DNA of 64,000 nucleotides from Gammaproteobacteria bacterium (lineage in GTDB: Bacteria; Pseudomonadota; Gammaproteobacteria; JAJFKO01). Location of the stretch: positions 1 through 64,000 of the forward strand of contig JANQRR010000038.1 of the NCBI GenBank assembly GCA_028284465.1, written 5' to 3'. Shown here in pieces: positions 1 to 9,183 of the stretch. Within the stretch, counting starts at the first letter, position 1, and each line of letters begins with the position of its first letter. The translations under genes were made by a program, and so were the position numbers. The notes under the pieces were generated by a model. That model worked only from the letters and a program-made list of their open reading frames with translations. It was not told where the DNA came from and did no database searches.

Positions 1-364
<364 letters not shown>

Positions 365-415
365 ATTAACTAAAGTGTTTGATGAAACTGTTTAAGTTGA
401 TTTACTACCGATTTA

Positions 416-533
416 TGCCTGGTAAAAAGAGCGAGCGGGTACCACCTGAACCCATCTCGAACTCAGCAGTGAAAACGCTTTGCGCCGATGATAGTGTGGG
501 GTTCCCCACGTGAAAGTAGGTCATTGCCAGGCT
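416..533 (+). rRNA. rrf: 5S ribosomal RNA
   Basis: A stretch of about 118 nt starts TGCCTGG and ends GCCAGGCT, so its two ends pair to form helix I. It contains the typical internal segments ACCCATCTCGAACTC and GATGATAGTGTGGGG. It lies about 50 nt after the 23S gene, the normal order in an rRNA operon, and no tRNA gene is seen between the two or after the 5S gene. Confidence 0.96.
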
Positions 534-547
534 CCCAATTCCAAACC

Positions 548-582
548 AAAGGGGTCAAGCAAATTGCTTGACCCCTTTTTTA
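548..582 (+). terminator. Rho-independent terminator of the rRNA operon
   Basis: A long perfect stem (AAAGGGGTCAAGCAA paired with TTGCTTGACCCCTTTT) is followed by a run of T. It sits just after the 5S gene and ends the rRNA operon. Confidence 0.93.
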
Positions 583-609
583 TTATCTATAAAAGCACAT
601 TATTGTTTT

Positions 610-993
610 TTAAGAGTGAGAAAATACAACAGTACTATTTGAGGAATTTAACTTTTCGACCGCCGCTATCGCATCGTTAACTTCAGTTGGCTCCGCACGT
701 TTATCATTATCATTAACATCACGAATAAAATCATTTTCAAAACTTTTATAAGCCAATATAACAAATCTATCCTGAAAAATATCTTGAAGAATAGTTTCAA
801 CGTGACATTTTGCTGCTTCGGTAGTTGTTTGAGGACATGAAGATTCTAATTTTTGATAGAAAATATTTGGAGGAGTTTCATTGCTAGCTGAAAATGTTTG
901 TTTTTCGAAAAGATTGCGGTAAGGCGCGTTTCTAAGCAAATTTATTTCAGCGTCGCGACCTATTTGGAGGTAGGATCTTAACAAGAAATGCAA
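610..993 (-). CDS. Hypothetical protein, 127 aa, start uncertain
   Basis: This is a small ORF with no recognised domain and a mixed charged composition. Its only in-frame start near the 5' end is a TTG at 993. A better ribosome-binding site (AAAGGA) precedes an ATG at about 1005 in a different frame, which hits a stop after 19 codons. The gene may therefore begin at TTG, use a later start, or carry a frameshift near the 5' end. It lies between the rRNA terminator and the GTPase gene on the same strand, with about 85 nt to the latter. It could be a decayed accessory gene. Confidence 0.4.
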   Translation of the reverse strand: MHFLLRSYLQIGRDAEINLLRNAPYRNLFEKQTFSASNETPPNIFYQKLESSCPQTTTEAAKCHVETILQDIFQDRFVILAYKSFENDFIRDVNDNDKRAEPTEVNDAIAAVEKLNSSNSTVVFSHS

Positions 994-1077
994 ATTCCAT
1001 TGCCATATGTCCTTTTATTTAATTGCTAATGGTAGAGTATATTAAATAAGCTCAGGTTATTTGTAAAGTATTTATAG

Positions 1078-2193
1078 CTAGCTGCTTGCTAATACCATAG
1101 GAGAATCTTTGCCAGTTGACGAAGAAGAAGTGCTCGCATTACTTTTATTGGTGGCAGGAGGTTTTATTGGTCTAATTGGAGCTGAATAAAGAGACCCGAT
1201 TTGAGATTTCGGCACTTTTTGTTTATTAGTATTTGCACTAGATTTTTTGCTAAGCTTATATTTTAAATATATTAAACTTGTTACTAATCCTAGAGCCACC
1301 GCTCCACCAGCAGTACCCGCTGTTAACATTAGCATGACAAGAGTAAAACGATAGGGGTGTTTTTTTGCATAATGTTTCGGATAATAAAATAATGTTGCTA
1401 ATCGACTTAGCTTTGAATTTGATGGCTCAGGCTCAAGAAGTTTTTCAATAGAATCTTGTGCTCGCTTACCAGGCAACTCTGAAGTTGTTGTCTTTTTTAA
1501 ACTAGTTCCAGATTTTTGTGAAGGTGTTGATGATGTTTTTTGTTTTGATGTTGTTTTATTTTTTTGCTCAGGTTTAGGTTGTTGTGGTTCTGTTAATTCT
1601 ATTTTAGCTTTACGATGTTGTTCGATTTGTTTAGATATTTTATCAATACCATCACGTGTTGTAGCTGAAGAGATAACATATTCGCTTTTCTTTTTTTTAT
1701 TATCCAATGCTTGTTGTAATTGTTCTAAAAATCCTGGTGCAGCTTTTTCTTCTGACGCATCTTTTTGCGTCGTATCTTGTTCGTTTGTATTAGAATATTT
1801 ATCAGATTTAGTGCCAACAATAAGCATAGATGGCGGTGTTTCTCCTAAATGACGATGTTCCATTAAATATTTAGCATATTTAGCTGCGGTAAATGCTTTA
1901 ATGTTTCCTTTGTCGTCTGTTGCTTGTAGTGTTCCGTCTGCTTTGAGTTTGGATAAATTAATGCAGACAACAAATAGATCGGCATCTTTATAATAAATAG
2001 ACAAATAATTTTTTTGATCGCCGGGGATATCCCAACAGGCAAATTGAGATGCATAAGATTGTCTTACCATCATAGAACGACTAGTCGTTCCTTTAGAACG
2101 ATAGCCATCCGAAGTAAGACATTTTATAAGATCAGTTTTCCCCGCATCAGTATCGCCGATAAATACGACTTTAAATTTAGTGTTTGTAGTCAT
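1078..2193 (-). CDS. Ras-like small GTPase with C-terminal membrane anchor
   Basis: The N-terminal ~200 residues carry the small-GTPase motifs: G1 P-loop GDTDAGKT (residues 13-20), possible switch I threonines at 36-37, G3 DIPG (55-58), G4 TKSD (128-131) and a G5-like SSAT. The position matching Ras Gln61 is Asp59, with Gln60 before or beside it, so hydrolysis may be slow. A Lys/Thr/Ser-rich linker (about 195-255) leads to YAKKHP and a hydrophobic glycine-rich segment (about 283-312), probably one membrane span, then a Ser/Thr-rich tail. The start has AAGGA about 8 nt upstream. Rab/Ras-like proteins with a tail anchor are unusual in bacteria and suggest a secreted, host-membrane-directed protein, though delivery is inference. 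The gene at 4204-5628 is a degenerate relative. Confidence 0.85.
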   Translation of the reverse strand: MTTNTKFKVVFIGDTDAGKTDLIKCLTSDGYRSKGTTSRSMMVRQSYASQFACWDIPGDQKNYLSIYYKDADLFVVCINLSKLKADGTLQATDDKGNIKAFTAAKYAKYLMEHRHLGETPPSMLIVGTKSDKYSNTNEQDTTQKDASEEKAAPGFLEQLQQALDNKKKKSEYVISSATTRDGIDKISKQIEQHRKAKIELTEPQQPKPEQKNKTTSKQKTSSTPSQKSGTSLKKTTTSELPGKRAQDSIEKLLEPEPSNSKLSRLATLFYYPKHYAKKHPYRFTLVMLMLTAGTAGGAVALGLVTSLIYLKYKLSKKSSANTNKQKVPKSQIGSLYSAPIRPIKPPATNKSNASTSSSSTGKDSPMVLASS

Positions 2194-2293
2194 GCAATTA
2201 TCCTTTTGCCAACGATTTACGAAGTTAAAATAATAAAGAATTTTTAATCTTGACCGTATGAGTATGTATTCTTTTTTTGATTCTAGAGTTTAA

Positions 2294-4117
2294 TTATAGC
2301 ACCTTTTCTGAGTTTGCAAGGCCACATTGCACTTGCCATAAATCAGCGTAGCTTCCTTGTAGTGCCAATAAATCGTCATGATGGCCTTGTTCTACCACTT
2401 GGCCATCACGCAGCACTAAAATACGGTCAGCATCGCGAATTGTGGACAATCGATGAGCAATTATTAATGCAGTTTTTCCAGCAGTGAGTTTATCTAAATT
2501 TTGTTGGATTTCGCGTTCGGTTTCAGTATCTACCGAACTAGTAGCTTCATCCAAAATAATAATCGGTGCATCTTTTAAAATTGCGCGAGCGATACTTAAA
2601 CGTTGACGTTGTCCACCCGAGAGTTTAATACCTCTTTCGCCAACAATTGTGTCATATTGATCGGGCAAGCTCATAACAAAATGATCCAAATGCGCCATTT
2701 TCGCTGCGGCAATAATCTTTTCTCGCGAAACACCATCAAATCCATAAGCGATGTTTTCTGCAATGGTGCCATGAAATAAATACACATCTTGGCTTACTAA
2801 GGCAATATTACGCCGCAGATCATATAAACTTAAGCTGCGAATATCATGGCCATCAATTTTAATGGCGCCATCAGTAACGTCATACAAACGCAGCAGTAAT
2901 TTAATTAATGTCGATTTGCCTGCGCCAGTATGCCCAGCAATCCCAATGGTTTCACCAGCAGCAATACGAAAATCCAAATCATTTAAAATCGGTAAACTGT
3001 GATGATAACTAAATTTAACATGTTCAAAATGAATATTGCCTTGGGCGCGTTGCAATGGGATAGGTTGTTGCGGATCACGGATCGTTGGCATCGTGCTAAG
3101 TAATGAAAACGTTCGTCTAGCGCTTGCTTGGGCGCGCGCATATTCATCTAACGTGGTGCCTAATCGTGTTAATGGCCATAACAAACGTTGGATCAACATG
3201 GAAAATACAACCAATTGCGCGATGGTTAAATGGTTTTTGCCATTTAAAATCCAATAGCTACCAACTAATAACGTGCCACCGAACCCTATGGCAACAGCTA
3301 AGCGGATCAGCGGAATAAATAACGCACTTAATTTAATGGCGTGATAATTTGCTTGACGGTATTCTGCAGATGATTTTGCAACACGATCAGTTTCAAACTT
3401 TTCTGCAGTAAAACTTTTAATAACAATGATCCCGCTTAAGTTGTTTTCTAAGCGCGCGCCAAGTTCACCAACTTTTTGCCGAACTAACTGATAGCGCGGC
3501 GCAATATATTTTTGAAAAATCAAACTGCCCCAAATAATTACCGGAATTGGCGCCATGCCAATTAATGCAAGCTGCCATGAGGTTGAAAATAAAATGTAAC
3601 AGGCGAAAATAATCAGTGTAGCTAATTGCACTAAATCATTTAAGCCAGTATTTAAGAAACGTTCTAATTGATTAACGTCGTCGTTGAGCATTGCTAAAGT
3701 TTCGCCGACGCGATGATGTTCGAAGAAAGCTATTTCTCGCGCTTGAATGCGTTCATACGTTGCCATGCGTAAATCATGTTGCACGCGCTGCGCTAAAGTC
3801 ATAAAACCAATGCCATACATCCATTCAGTGAGGCTTTCAATCCCAAAAATAAATACGGCAAGAAAAGCGAGAAAGATTGCCATGTGCCAGGGATCAGTGG
3901 GACTGACGAAATAACTGATCCACGCTGGCGGTTGCTTGCTCAATGCTGCAATCACCCAACCTACCAATAGTGGTGGCATTAAGTCTAAGATTTTATTTGC
4001 AATGCTGGATAATATTGCAAACCATACTCGCAAGCGGTAAGTGCGCAAAAATTTAAATAATCTACGCATAGGCTGCTTAACGGCGTTTAAGTTGATAGCT
4101 GAAGTTGCTGTTGCCAT
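2294..4117 (-). CDS. ABC exporter, MsbA/multidrug-type half transporter
   Basis: This inner-membrane ABC exporter has a transmembrane domain of about six helices (residues 20-310) fused to a nucleotide-binding domain. The ATPase motifs are complete: Walker A GHTGAGKST, Q-loop SQD, signature LSGGQRQR, Walker B IIILDEATSS and switch histidine AHR. At about 607 aa it has the normal length for a half transporter that works as a homodimer. Starting at the ATG at 4117 is preferred to an upstream ATG at 4150. Substrate is not clear from sequence; lipid A flippase MsbA and multidrug exporters are both possible. It lies between the two GTPase-like genes on the same strand. Confidence 0.9.
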   Translation of the reverse strand: MATATSAINLNAVKQPMRRLFKFLRTYRLRVWFAILSSIANKILDLMPPLLVGWVIAALSKQPPAWISYFVSPTDPWHMAIFLAFLAVFIFGIESLTEWMYGIGFMTLAQRVQHDLRMATYERIQAREIAFFEHHRVGETLAMLNDDVNQLERFLNTGLNDLVQLATLIIFACYILFSTSWQLALIGMAPIPVIIWGSLIFQKYIAPRYQLVRQKVGELGARLENNLSGIIVIKSFTAEKFETDRVAKSSAEYRQANYHAIKLSALFIPLIRLAVAIGFGGTLLVGSYWILNGKNHLTIAQLVVFSMLIQRLLWPLTRLGTTLDEYARAQASARRTFSLLSTMPTIRDPQQPIPLQRAQGNIHFEHVKFSYHHSLPILNDLDFRIAAGETIGIAGHTGAGKSTLIKLLLRLYDVTDGAIKIDGHDIRSLSLYDLRRNIALVSQDVYLFHGTIAENIAYGFDGVSREKIIAAAKMAHLDHFVMSLPDQYDTIVGERGIKLSGGQRQRLSIARAILKDAPIIILDEATSSVDTETEREIQQNLDKLTAGKTALIIAHRLSTIRDADRILVLRDGQVVEQGHHDDLLALQGSYADLWQVQCGLANSEKVL

Positions 4118-4203
4118 GATGTGCTTCAATATTGTTAATAAGAAGCACAATTATATAACAAATTGTGAACAACACAAAGAATTCAAAGGTAAAATTGATC
4201 ACT

Positions 4204-5628
4204 CTAACTTAGTGACATGCCTACGCCGGGTCGTTGCACAGTGTCCTCGTCTTTAACCTGAATAGTTTCAGCATCAAGAGAAACTTGGGTGACGCCAGCA
4301 GATTGGTCATCTGTAGCAGATTGTTCGCTTTGAACTGATGGTTTAGGACCGTTTTTCTCAGTGGCTTCTTGGTGCACAGTAGCTGTTTGGTTAGTGCTAC
4401 CGAGCTCCTTTAAAATACCTGTTGAAGAAGTAGGGCCTTCAGCACTAGAAGTCGGTGTTTTGCTTGTAACGCTAGTTGCTGGTGCCGAAGCCGAGGCTTT
4501 AGTATTAGTACGTATGAGAAGGTGTGATAATCCTACCAAAACAGTAGCAACACATGTTCCAATAGTTAAACCAACAGAAGCTCCAACCGTGCCCGCAATT
4601 GCGTATTTCAAAACAATATCTAAACCGGCAAAGGTAGCGCCTGCAAGAGGCACTAATCCACCCGTAAATACGGCTAAAGCGCCAGCCGCTGCCCCAACGG
4701 CTAAGCCTGCTGCGATCAAAAGCACAAACGCACTAAAGCGCCATGGGTGTTTCTTAGCATAACGACCGATAGCATTGAATGGGGTTGCTAATACTTTTCC
4801 TGGGCTATGCCAAAATGAATTCTCTCGCACGGCTTTTTTAACAGTTTGAGTGGCCTTTTTGATTTGATATTTTTTATTTTTCGATAGTTCTTCTTGTGTT
4901 TTACTTTCTTTTTCTGCCTGTTTTAGTAATATTTCGAGTGAATTTCTTTTAGGATCTAGAGAAGATTTCTTTTGTTCTTCAATCATTGTAGGTATGTTTT
5001 CGATTGCTGTAATGATACTCTCGAAGCCAGGTTCAGGGTTTCCCTTAGCAATCTCCATCAAACAGGGTTTTTGATCCTTAGCAATAGCAATGTCTCTTTC
5101 ACAATCGTCCTCACAGCGTTGGTTAAATTCGTTTTGTAGATTATTTAAAAAATCCTTAATGGTTGCTTTTTTTTCTTCCGTAAGGTTATTGCTAAAGTTT
5201 GCGCCGTTAAAAATTATAGGTATATATATATATGGTTTTTGGTTAAGATGTTCTTTTAGGTACTCATTTCTTAGATACAGAGCATATTCTGCGAAAGTAT
5301 ATTCCTTGTCTTTTTCAGCAAGTATATTTTTTGGTATTTTGATTTTTGTTTGGTTTTCTATTTTTTGTATATTGCTAACATCAATGTTGATGATGATTGC
5401 TTGAAGTTCTCTACTGAAGCACAGAGCCATATTAAGAAAGTTTTTATTATTATGAGGATACACTTTAAAGATGCTATTATTAGCAAAGAAAGTTTCTGGG
5501 AATCTAAGTGGGGTTTGCGCATATCCAGTATGGGTTGGGGCAAGTTGTTTAGCGAGAGCAAGATTTTCTTGTTCACTATCACCTACGATTGCTATTTGTA
5601 AGTCAGAATGACCCATAAACCCAGGCAT
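4204..5628 (-). CDS. Degenerate GTPase-like protein with glycine-rich membrane region
   Basis: The N-terminus aligns by eye with the GTPase at 1078-2193 (IAIVGDS against VVFIGDT), but the P-loop reads GDSEQENL, so the Gly-Lys-Thr needed for phosphate binding is gone. The G4 position reads NGAN instead of TKSD. Later the protein has a charged helical stretch, then YAKKHPWRF followed by about 110 residues rich in Gly, Ala and hydrophobic residues (several possible membrane spans), and a Ser/Thr-rich tail. YAKKHP plus the membrane segment is shared with the other protein, so the two are paralogues. I infer a pseudo-GTPase that may act as a scaffold or competitor. The start is supported by GAGG about 10 nt upstream. 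Confidence 0.75.
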   Translation of the reverse strand: MPGFMGHSDLQIAIVGDSEQENLALAKQLAPTHTGYAQTPLRFPETFFANNSIFKVYPHNNKNFLNMALCFSRELQAIIINIDVSNIQKIENQTKIKIPKNILAEKDKEYTFAEYALYLRNEYLKEHLNQKPYIYIPIIFNGANFSNNLTEEKKATIKDFLNNLQNEFNQRCEDDCERDIAIAKDQKPCLMEIAKGNPEPGFESIITAIENIPTMIEEQKKSSLDPKRNSLEILLKQAEKESKTQEELSKNKKYQIKKATQTVKKAVRENSFWHSPGKVLATPFNAIGRYAKKHPWRFSAFVLLIAAGLAVGAAAGALAVFTGGLVPLAGATFAGLDIVLKYAIAGTVGASVGLTIGTCVATVLVGLSHLLIRTNTKASASAPATSVTSKTPTSSAEGPTSSTGILKELGSTNQTATVHQEATEKNGPKPSVQSEQSATDDQSAGVTQVSLDAETIQVKDEDTVQRPGVGMSLS

Positions 5629-5841
5629 TGCTTAGTGTTCCTCTTTCCAATCATCAGTGCATTATAACACAAAGAAAGTTAAATTTTTAGACATTTTGGT
5701 GTTTTTTTGAGTTGATTCACAAATTCTATCAAAGACATAGTATAACAAATAATGAGCAATGTGAAGAGGTCACGATACAGTGATATACTCCTTTGCCATT
5801 GTGATGAGCGGCGGGATAACGGATATTTCAAGAGGTGAAGC

Positions 5842-7512
5842 GTGAATACTAGAGTTGATCTTAAGAGAAAAATTAAAGCCCCACATGGGACTAAGCTAAC
5901 TGCCAAAAGCTGGTTAACAGAAGCACCATTGCGCATGATCATGAATAATTTAGATCCACAAGTTGCTGAAAAACCAGAAGAATTAGTCGTTTATGGGGGG
6001 ATTGGCAGAGCAGCTCGTGATTGGCAATGTTTCGATAAAATCGTTGCGACATTGCAACAACTCAACGATGATGAAACCTTGTTAATTCAATCAGGCAAGC
6101 CAGTTGGAGTATTTCAAACTCATGTTGACGCACCGCGGGTATTAATTGCTAACTCAAATTTAGTGCCACATTGGGCGACCTGGGATCATTTTCATGAATT
6201 AGATCGCAAAGGCTTAATGATGTTTGGGCAAATGACCGCAGGCTCGTGGATTTATATTGCCAGTCAAGGCATTATTCAAGGCACCTATGAAACCTTTGTC
6301 GAAGCTGGGCGCCAACATTATGACGGCAATTTAACTGGAAAATGGATTTTAACCGCAGGCTTGGGCGGCATGGGGGGTGCGCAACCACTTGCTGCAACCA
6401 TGGCAGGCGCGTGTATGTTGGCAGTGGAATGCGATCCAACACGAATTGAAAAGCGTTTACAGACACGTTATTTAGATCATCGTACGGATAAATTAGATGA
6501 AGCATTACAATTAATTCATACTGCTTGTGCACAAGGCAAAGCAATTTCAGTAGGGTTGTTAGCTAATGCTGCTGATGTTTTACCGGAATTAGTTAAACGC
6601 GGCGAAAAACCACATATGGTAACCGATCAAACCAGCGCGCATGATCCTTTAAACGGTTATTTGCCAAAAGGCTGGAGTTTAGAACACGCCGAAAAAATGC
6701 GCCAGCAAGATCCACAAGCAGTGATCGACGCTGCTAAACAATCGATGGGTATTCATGTACAAGCAATGTTAGCGTTTCAACAACAAGGTATTCCAACATT
6801 TGATTACGGTAATAACATTCGGCAAATGGCATTAGATGTTGGTGTAAAAGATGCGTTTGCATTTCCTGGGTTTGTGCCTGCATACATTCGGCCGTTGTTT
6901 TGTCGAGGCATTGGGCCATTTCGTTGGGTGGCATTGTCTGGTGATCCTGAAGATATTTATAAAACTGATGCAAAAGTTAAGGAATTAATTCCAGATGATC
7001 CTCATTTACATCGATGGCTAGACATGGCAAAAACGCGTATTCAATTTCAAGGGTTGCCAGCACGGATCTGTTGGTTAGGTCTTGGCGATCGTGCCAAGTT
7101 GGGGTTAGCATTTAATGACATGGTAGCCAACGGTGAATTGAAAGCACCGATTGTGATTGGGCGTGACCATTTAGATTCTGGATCGGTAGCAAGCCCTAAT
7201 CGTGAAACTGAAAATATGATGGATGGTTCGGATGCAGTATCTGATTGGCCTTTGTTAAATGCATTATTAAATACTGCCAGTGGTGCAACGTGGGTGAGCT
7301 TGCATCATGGCGGCGGTGTTGGCATGGGTTTTTCACAACATGCAGGTTTTGTGATTGTTGCTGATGGCACTGCTGCTGCGACTAAACGTTTACAACGCGT
7401 ATTAACTAATGATCCAGCGACTGGAGTAATGCGCCATGCCGATGCGGGCTATGACATCGCTAAAGCATGCGCCCGCGAGCATAAACTAAATTTGCCGATG
7501 ATAGACTCCTAG
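5842..7512 (+). CDS. hutU: Urocanate hydratase (urocanase)
   Basis: The enzyme converts urocanate to imidazolonepropionate, the second step of histidine degradation, using tightly bound NAD. The 556-aa length is normal. Clear family sequences include [11 protein letters not shown], the NAD-binding glycine-rich [10 protein letters not shown], and the C-terminal [17 protein letters not shown] region. The start is GTG, chosen because AGAGGTG lies just upstream and the protein then begins as in known urocanases. No hutH, hutI or hutG gene is present in this window, so the rest of the pathway must be elsewhere or missing. Confidence 0.96.
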   Translation: MNTRVDLKRKIKAPHGTKLTAKSWLTEAPLRMIMNNLDPQVAEKPEELVVYGGIGRAARDWQCFDKIVATLQQLNDDETLLIQSGKPVGVFQTHVDAPRVLIANSNLVPHWATWDHFHELDRKGLMMFGQMTAGSWIYIASQGIIQGTYETFVEAGRQHYDGNLTGKWILTAGLGGMGGAQPLAATMAGACMLAVECDPTRIEKRLQTRYLDHRTDKLDEALQLIHTACAQGKAISVGLLANAADVLPELVKRGEKPHMVTDQTSAHDPLNGYLPKGWSLEHAEKMRQQDPQAVIDAAKQSMGIHVQAMLAFQQQGIPTFDYGNNIRQMALDVGVKDAFAFPGFVPAYIRPLFCRGIGPFRWVALSGDPEDIYKTDAKVKELIPDDPHLHRWLDMAKTRIQFQGLPARICWLGLGDRAKLGLAFNDMVANGELKAPIVIGRDHLDSGSVASPNRETENMMDGSDAVSDWPLLNALLNTASGATWVSLHHGGGVGMGFSQHAGFVIVADGTAAATKRLQRVLTNDPATGVMRHADAGYDIAKACAREHKLNLPMIDS

Positions 7513-7548
7513 AATAACCATTTTTTTTATTAATTAAGAAACGGTACA

Positions 7549-8826
7549 TCATTTATTGCGTTTAGAATTCTTGGTAGCATTCCGAGGATTATTTTCTTGC
7601 GATACAGTAATATTGTGTTTAGAGAGTTTCAGGTTCTCATTAAGTGTAAATAGTTTTCCATCGTTGGTAACGACTAAACTATGGTTGACGCCAGCAGCGA
7701 TTTCACTAACGTTTTTTAGCCCTCTGATTTTTTTAAAGGACCCAGAAGATTCGCCTGTTTTGTTAAATAAAGCCACAGCAGTAAGGGTTAAAGAATAAAC
7801 GTGACCTTGTTTATCGAGTGCTAGGGACTGAACACTGTCTGTGCCTCCTGCAGAAATAGCCACAATATCCTTTAACCCTGTAAGAAGTGTAGGAGAAATT
7901 AATGGGATATGAGACATGATAGTGTTGCTAGTATGAGTTAAAATCGATACTTCATGTTGATTCGAAAGAGCAATAAGCAAACCGTTTCCTGGAGTAATAT
8001 CAACAATGTTTTCTAAGTTTGGAATTTTTGCAAGTTGTGGTTCTCCGTTTCGAAGTTCTTGCCAAGCTAGTACATAGCCATTTTTAGTAAGTGCATAGGT
8101 AAAGCAACTGTTAGCAACTATTTTTTTAATGGTAGGAAGTTTCATTGTTGTATTCGAATTTTTTATATAGCATTGTGTGATCTTTTGTGGCGTTTTAATG
8201 ATATTGCCGAGCTTAATTTCTCCCCATACAAAAACTTGATCGTCAGCATCAACAGCATAACTTTTATGTGAAGCAGCTGTGACATATTTGATATTTTGAA
8301 GAGAAGGAATTTTTGTTGGTAACTTGGTTTCTTCTTTTATATCTCCAAGCCCTAGTTGGCCTTTGAGATTACGGCCCCATGTATAGACATCACCTTTTTT
8401 TGTTACAGCTAGTCCAAAATTGGGAGAAATGGCAATGTTAATTATGTTTTTTAACTCAGGAATTTTTTGGAATGACGTATATCTATTATCTCTTCTGGGT
8501 AAAGCTAACTGATAAAAGTCATTTTTGCCACATGCATATACTTCACCTTTTTTAGTGATTCGAAAGCAGGCCTGCTTACTAGCAAAAATAGTAGCATTTT
8601 TTTGGGAGAGTTTGTTTAGGTGCTCTTTAGAGAGGGAATGCCATAGCGAACAGACTAATGTAGTTCTTGTAAGTGTTTTTTGATCAACAAAACTTAAAAC
8701 GTAATCCCAAAGCTCATTTGGTAATGCTATCTGTTGGGACTGTTTCAAAGCTTTCTTTTTAACTTTTCTTGCAGTTGTTTTTCTTTTGGTTTTACCAGAT
8801 TTCTTTTTGACTTTACTTGCCTGCAT
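7549..8826 (-). CDS. F-box protein with RCC1-type repeats
   Basis: After a Lys/Arg-rich N-terminus (about residues 5-28), an F-box fits residues 33-72 (LPNELWDYVLSFV ... LVCSLWHSLS). The remainder shows RCC1-like repeats, for example VYACGKNDFYQLAL and VYTWGRNLKGQLGLGD, with recurrent 'A(V/L)xxxGxVYxWG' signatures, consistent with a beta-propeller. In eukaryotes F-box proteins recruit targets to SCF ubiquitin ligases and RCC1 folds often bind proteins or small GTPases. The ATG at 8826 is chosen over an upstream TTG because AGAGGA lies 7 nt before it. A host-directed effector that borrows ubiquitin ligase is the likely role, but this is inference. The Arg codons include many AGA/CGA forms, unlike the neighbouring hutU. 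Confidence 0.85.
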   Translation of the reverse strand: MQASKVKKKSGKTKRKTTARKVKKKALKQSQQIALPNELWDYVLSFVDQKTLTRTTLVCSLWHSLSKEHLNKLSQKNATIFASKQACFRITKKGEVYACGKNDFYQLALPRRDNRYTSFQKIPELKNIINIAISPNFGLAVTKKGDVYTWGRNLKGQLGLGDIKEETKLPTKIPSLQNIKYVTAASHKSYAVDADDQVFVWGEIKLGNIIKTPQKITQCYIKNSNTTMKLPTIKKIVANSCFTYALTKNGYVLAWQELRNGEPQLAKIPNLENIVDITPGNGLLIALSNQHEVSILTHTSNTIMSHIPLISPTLLTGLKDIVAISAGGTDSVQSLALDKQGHVYSLTLTAVALFNKTGESSGSFKKIRGLKNVSEIAAGVNHSLVVTNDGKLFTLNENLKLSKHNITVSQENNPRNATKNSKRNK

Positions 8827-9183
8827 CTTTAATTCCTCTTTCAGAAACAAAATAGGCAAAAATTTTACCAGAATGGGTTGGTTGTGTCTATAATTTTTCC
8901 ATTTTTTGCAATTTACAATAGATGCAGCAAATGATCTTAAAGGTCCTAATAATGAGGAAGTATTTAAAACGTATGCGATATTTTGCTGTTATGGTCCTAA
9001 ATCACGACAAATAACTATTATTAGTATAACACTGCGTCCATAATGATACTTGCAACTGAGCATTCTAAACATGCACTTTTTAGATTAACTTCGTCATTGC
9101 GAGCGGAGCGAAGCAATCCAGGATCAGAATAACATAGATTTAATGACGAAATTTATTAAGTTCGCATTTTCATTGACAAGTGA
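8827..9183. other. Intergenic region, no gene recognised
   Basis: This is 357 nt of AT-rich sequence upstream of the F-box/RCC1 gene, presumably holding its promoter, and downstream of the minus-strand gene that ends at 9184. I see no ORF with a credible ribosome-binding site and no tRNA. A half-copy of the dispersed palindromic repeat lies at 9093-9122. Confidence 0.6.
9093..9122. repeat. Dispersed palindromic repeat, half copy
   Basis: It reads GTCATTGCGAGCGGAGCGAAGCAATCCAGG, matching one arm of the full palindrome at 15021-15091. It contains the shared core CATTGCGAG ... GAAGCAATCC. Confidence 0.75.

Noticed and set aside
5842-5942. A histidine-utilisation operon was looked for around hutU
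   Set aside because: No hutH, hutI, hutG or hutC gene is next to it, so only hutU is reported.
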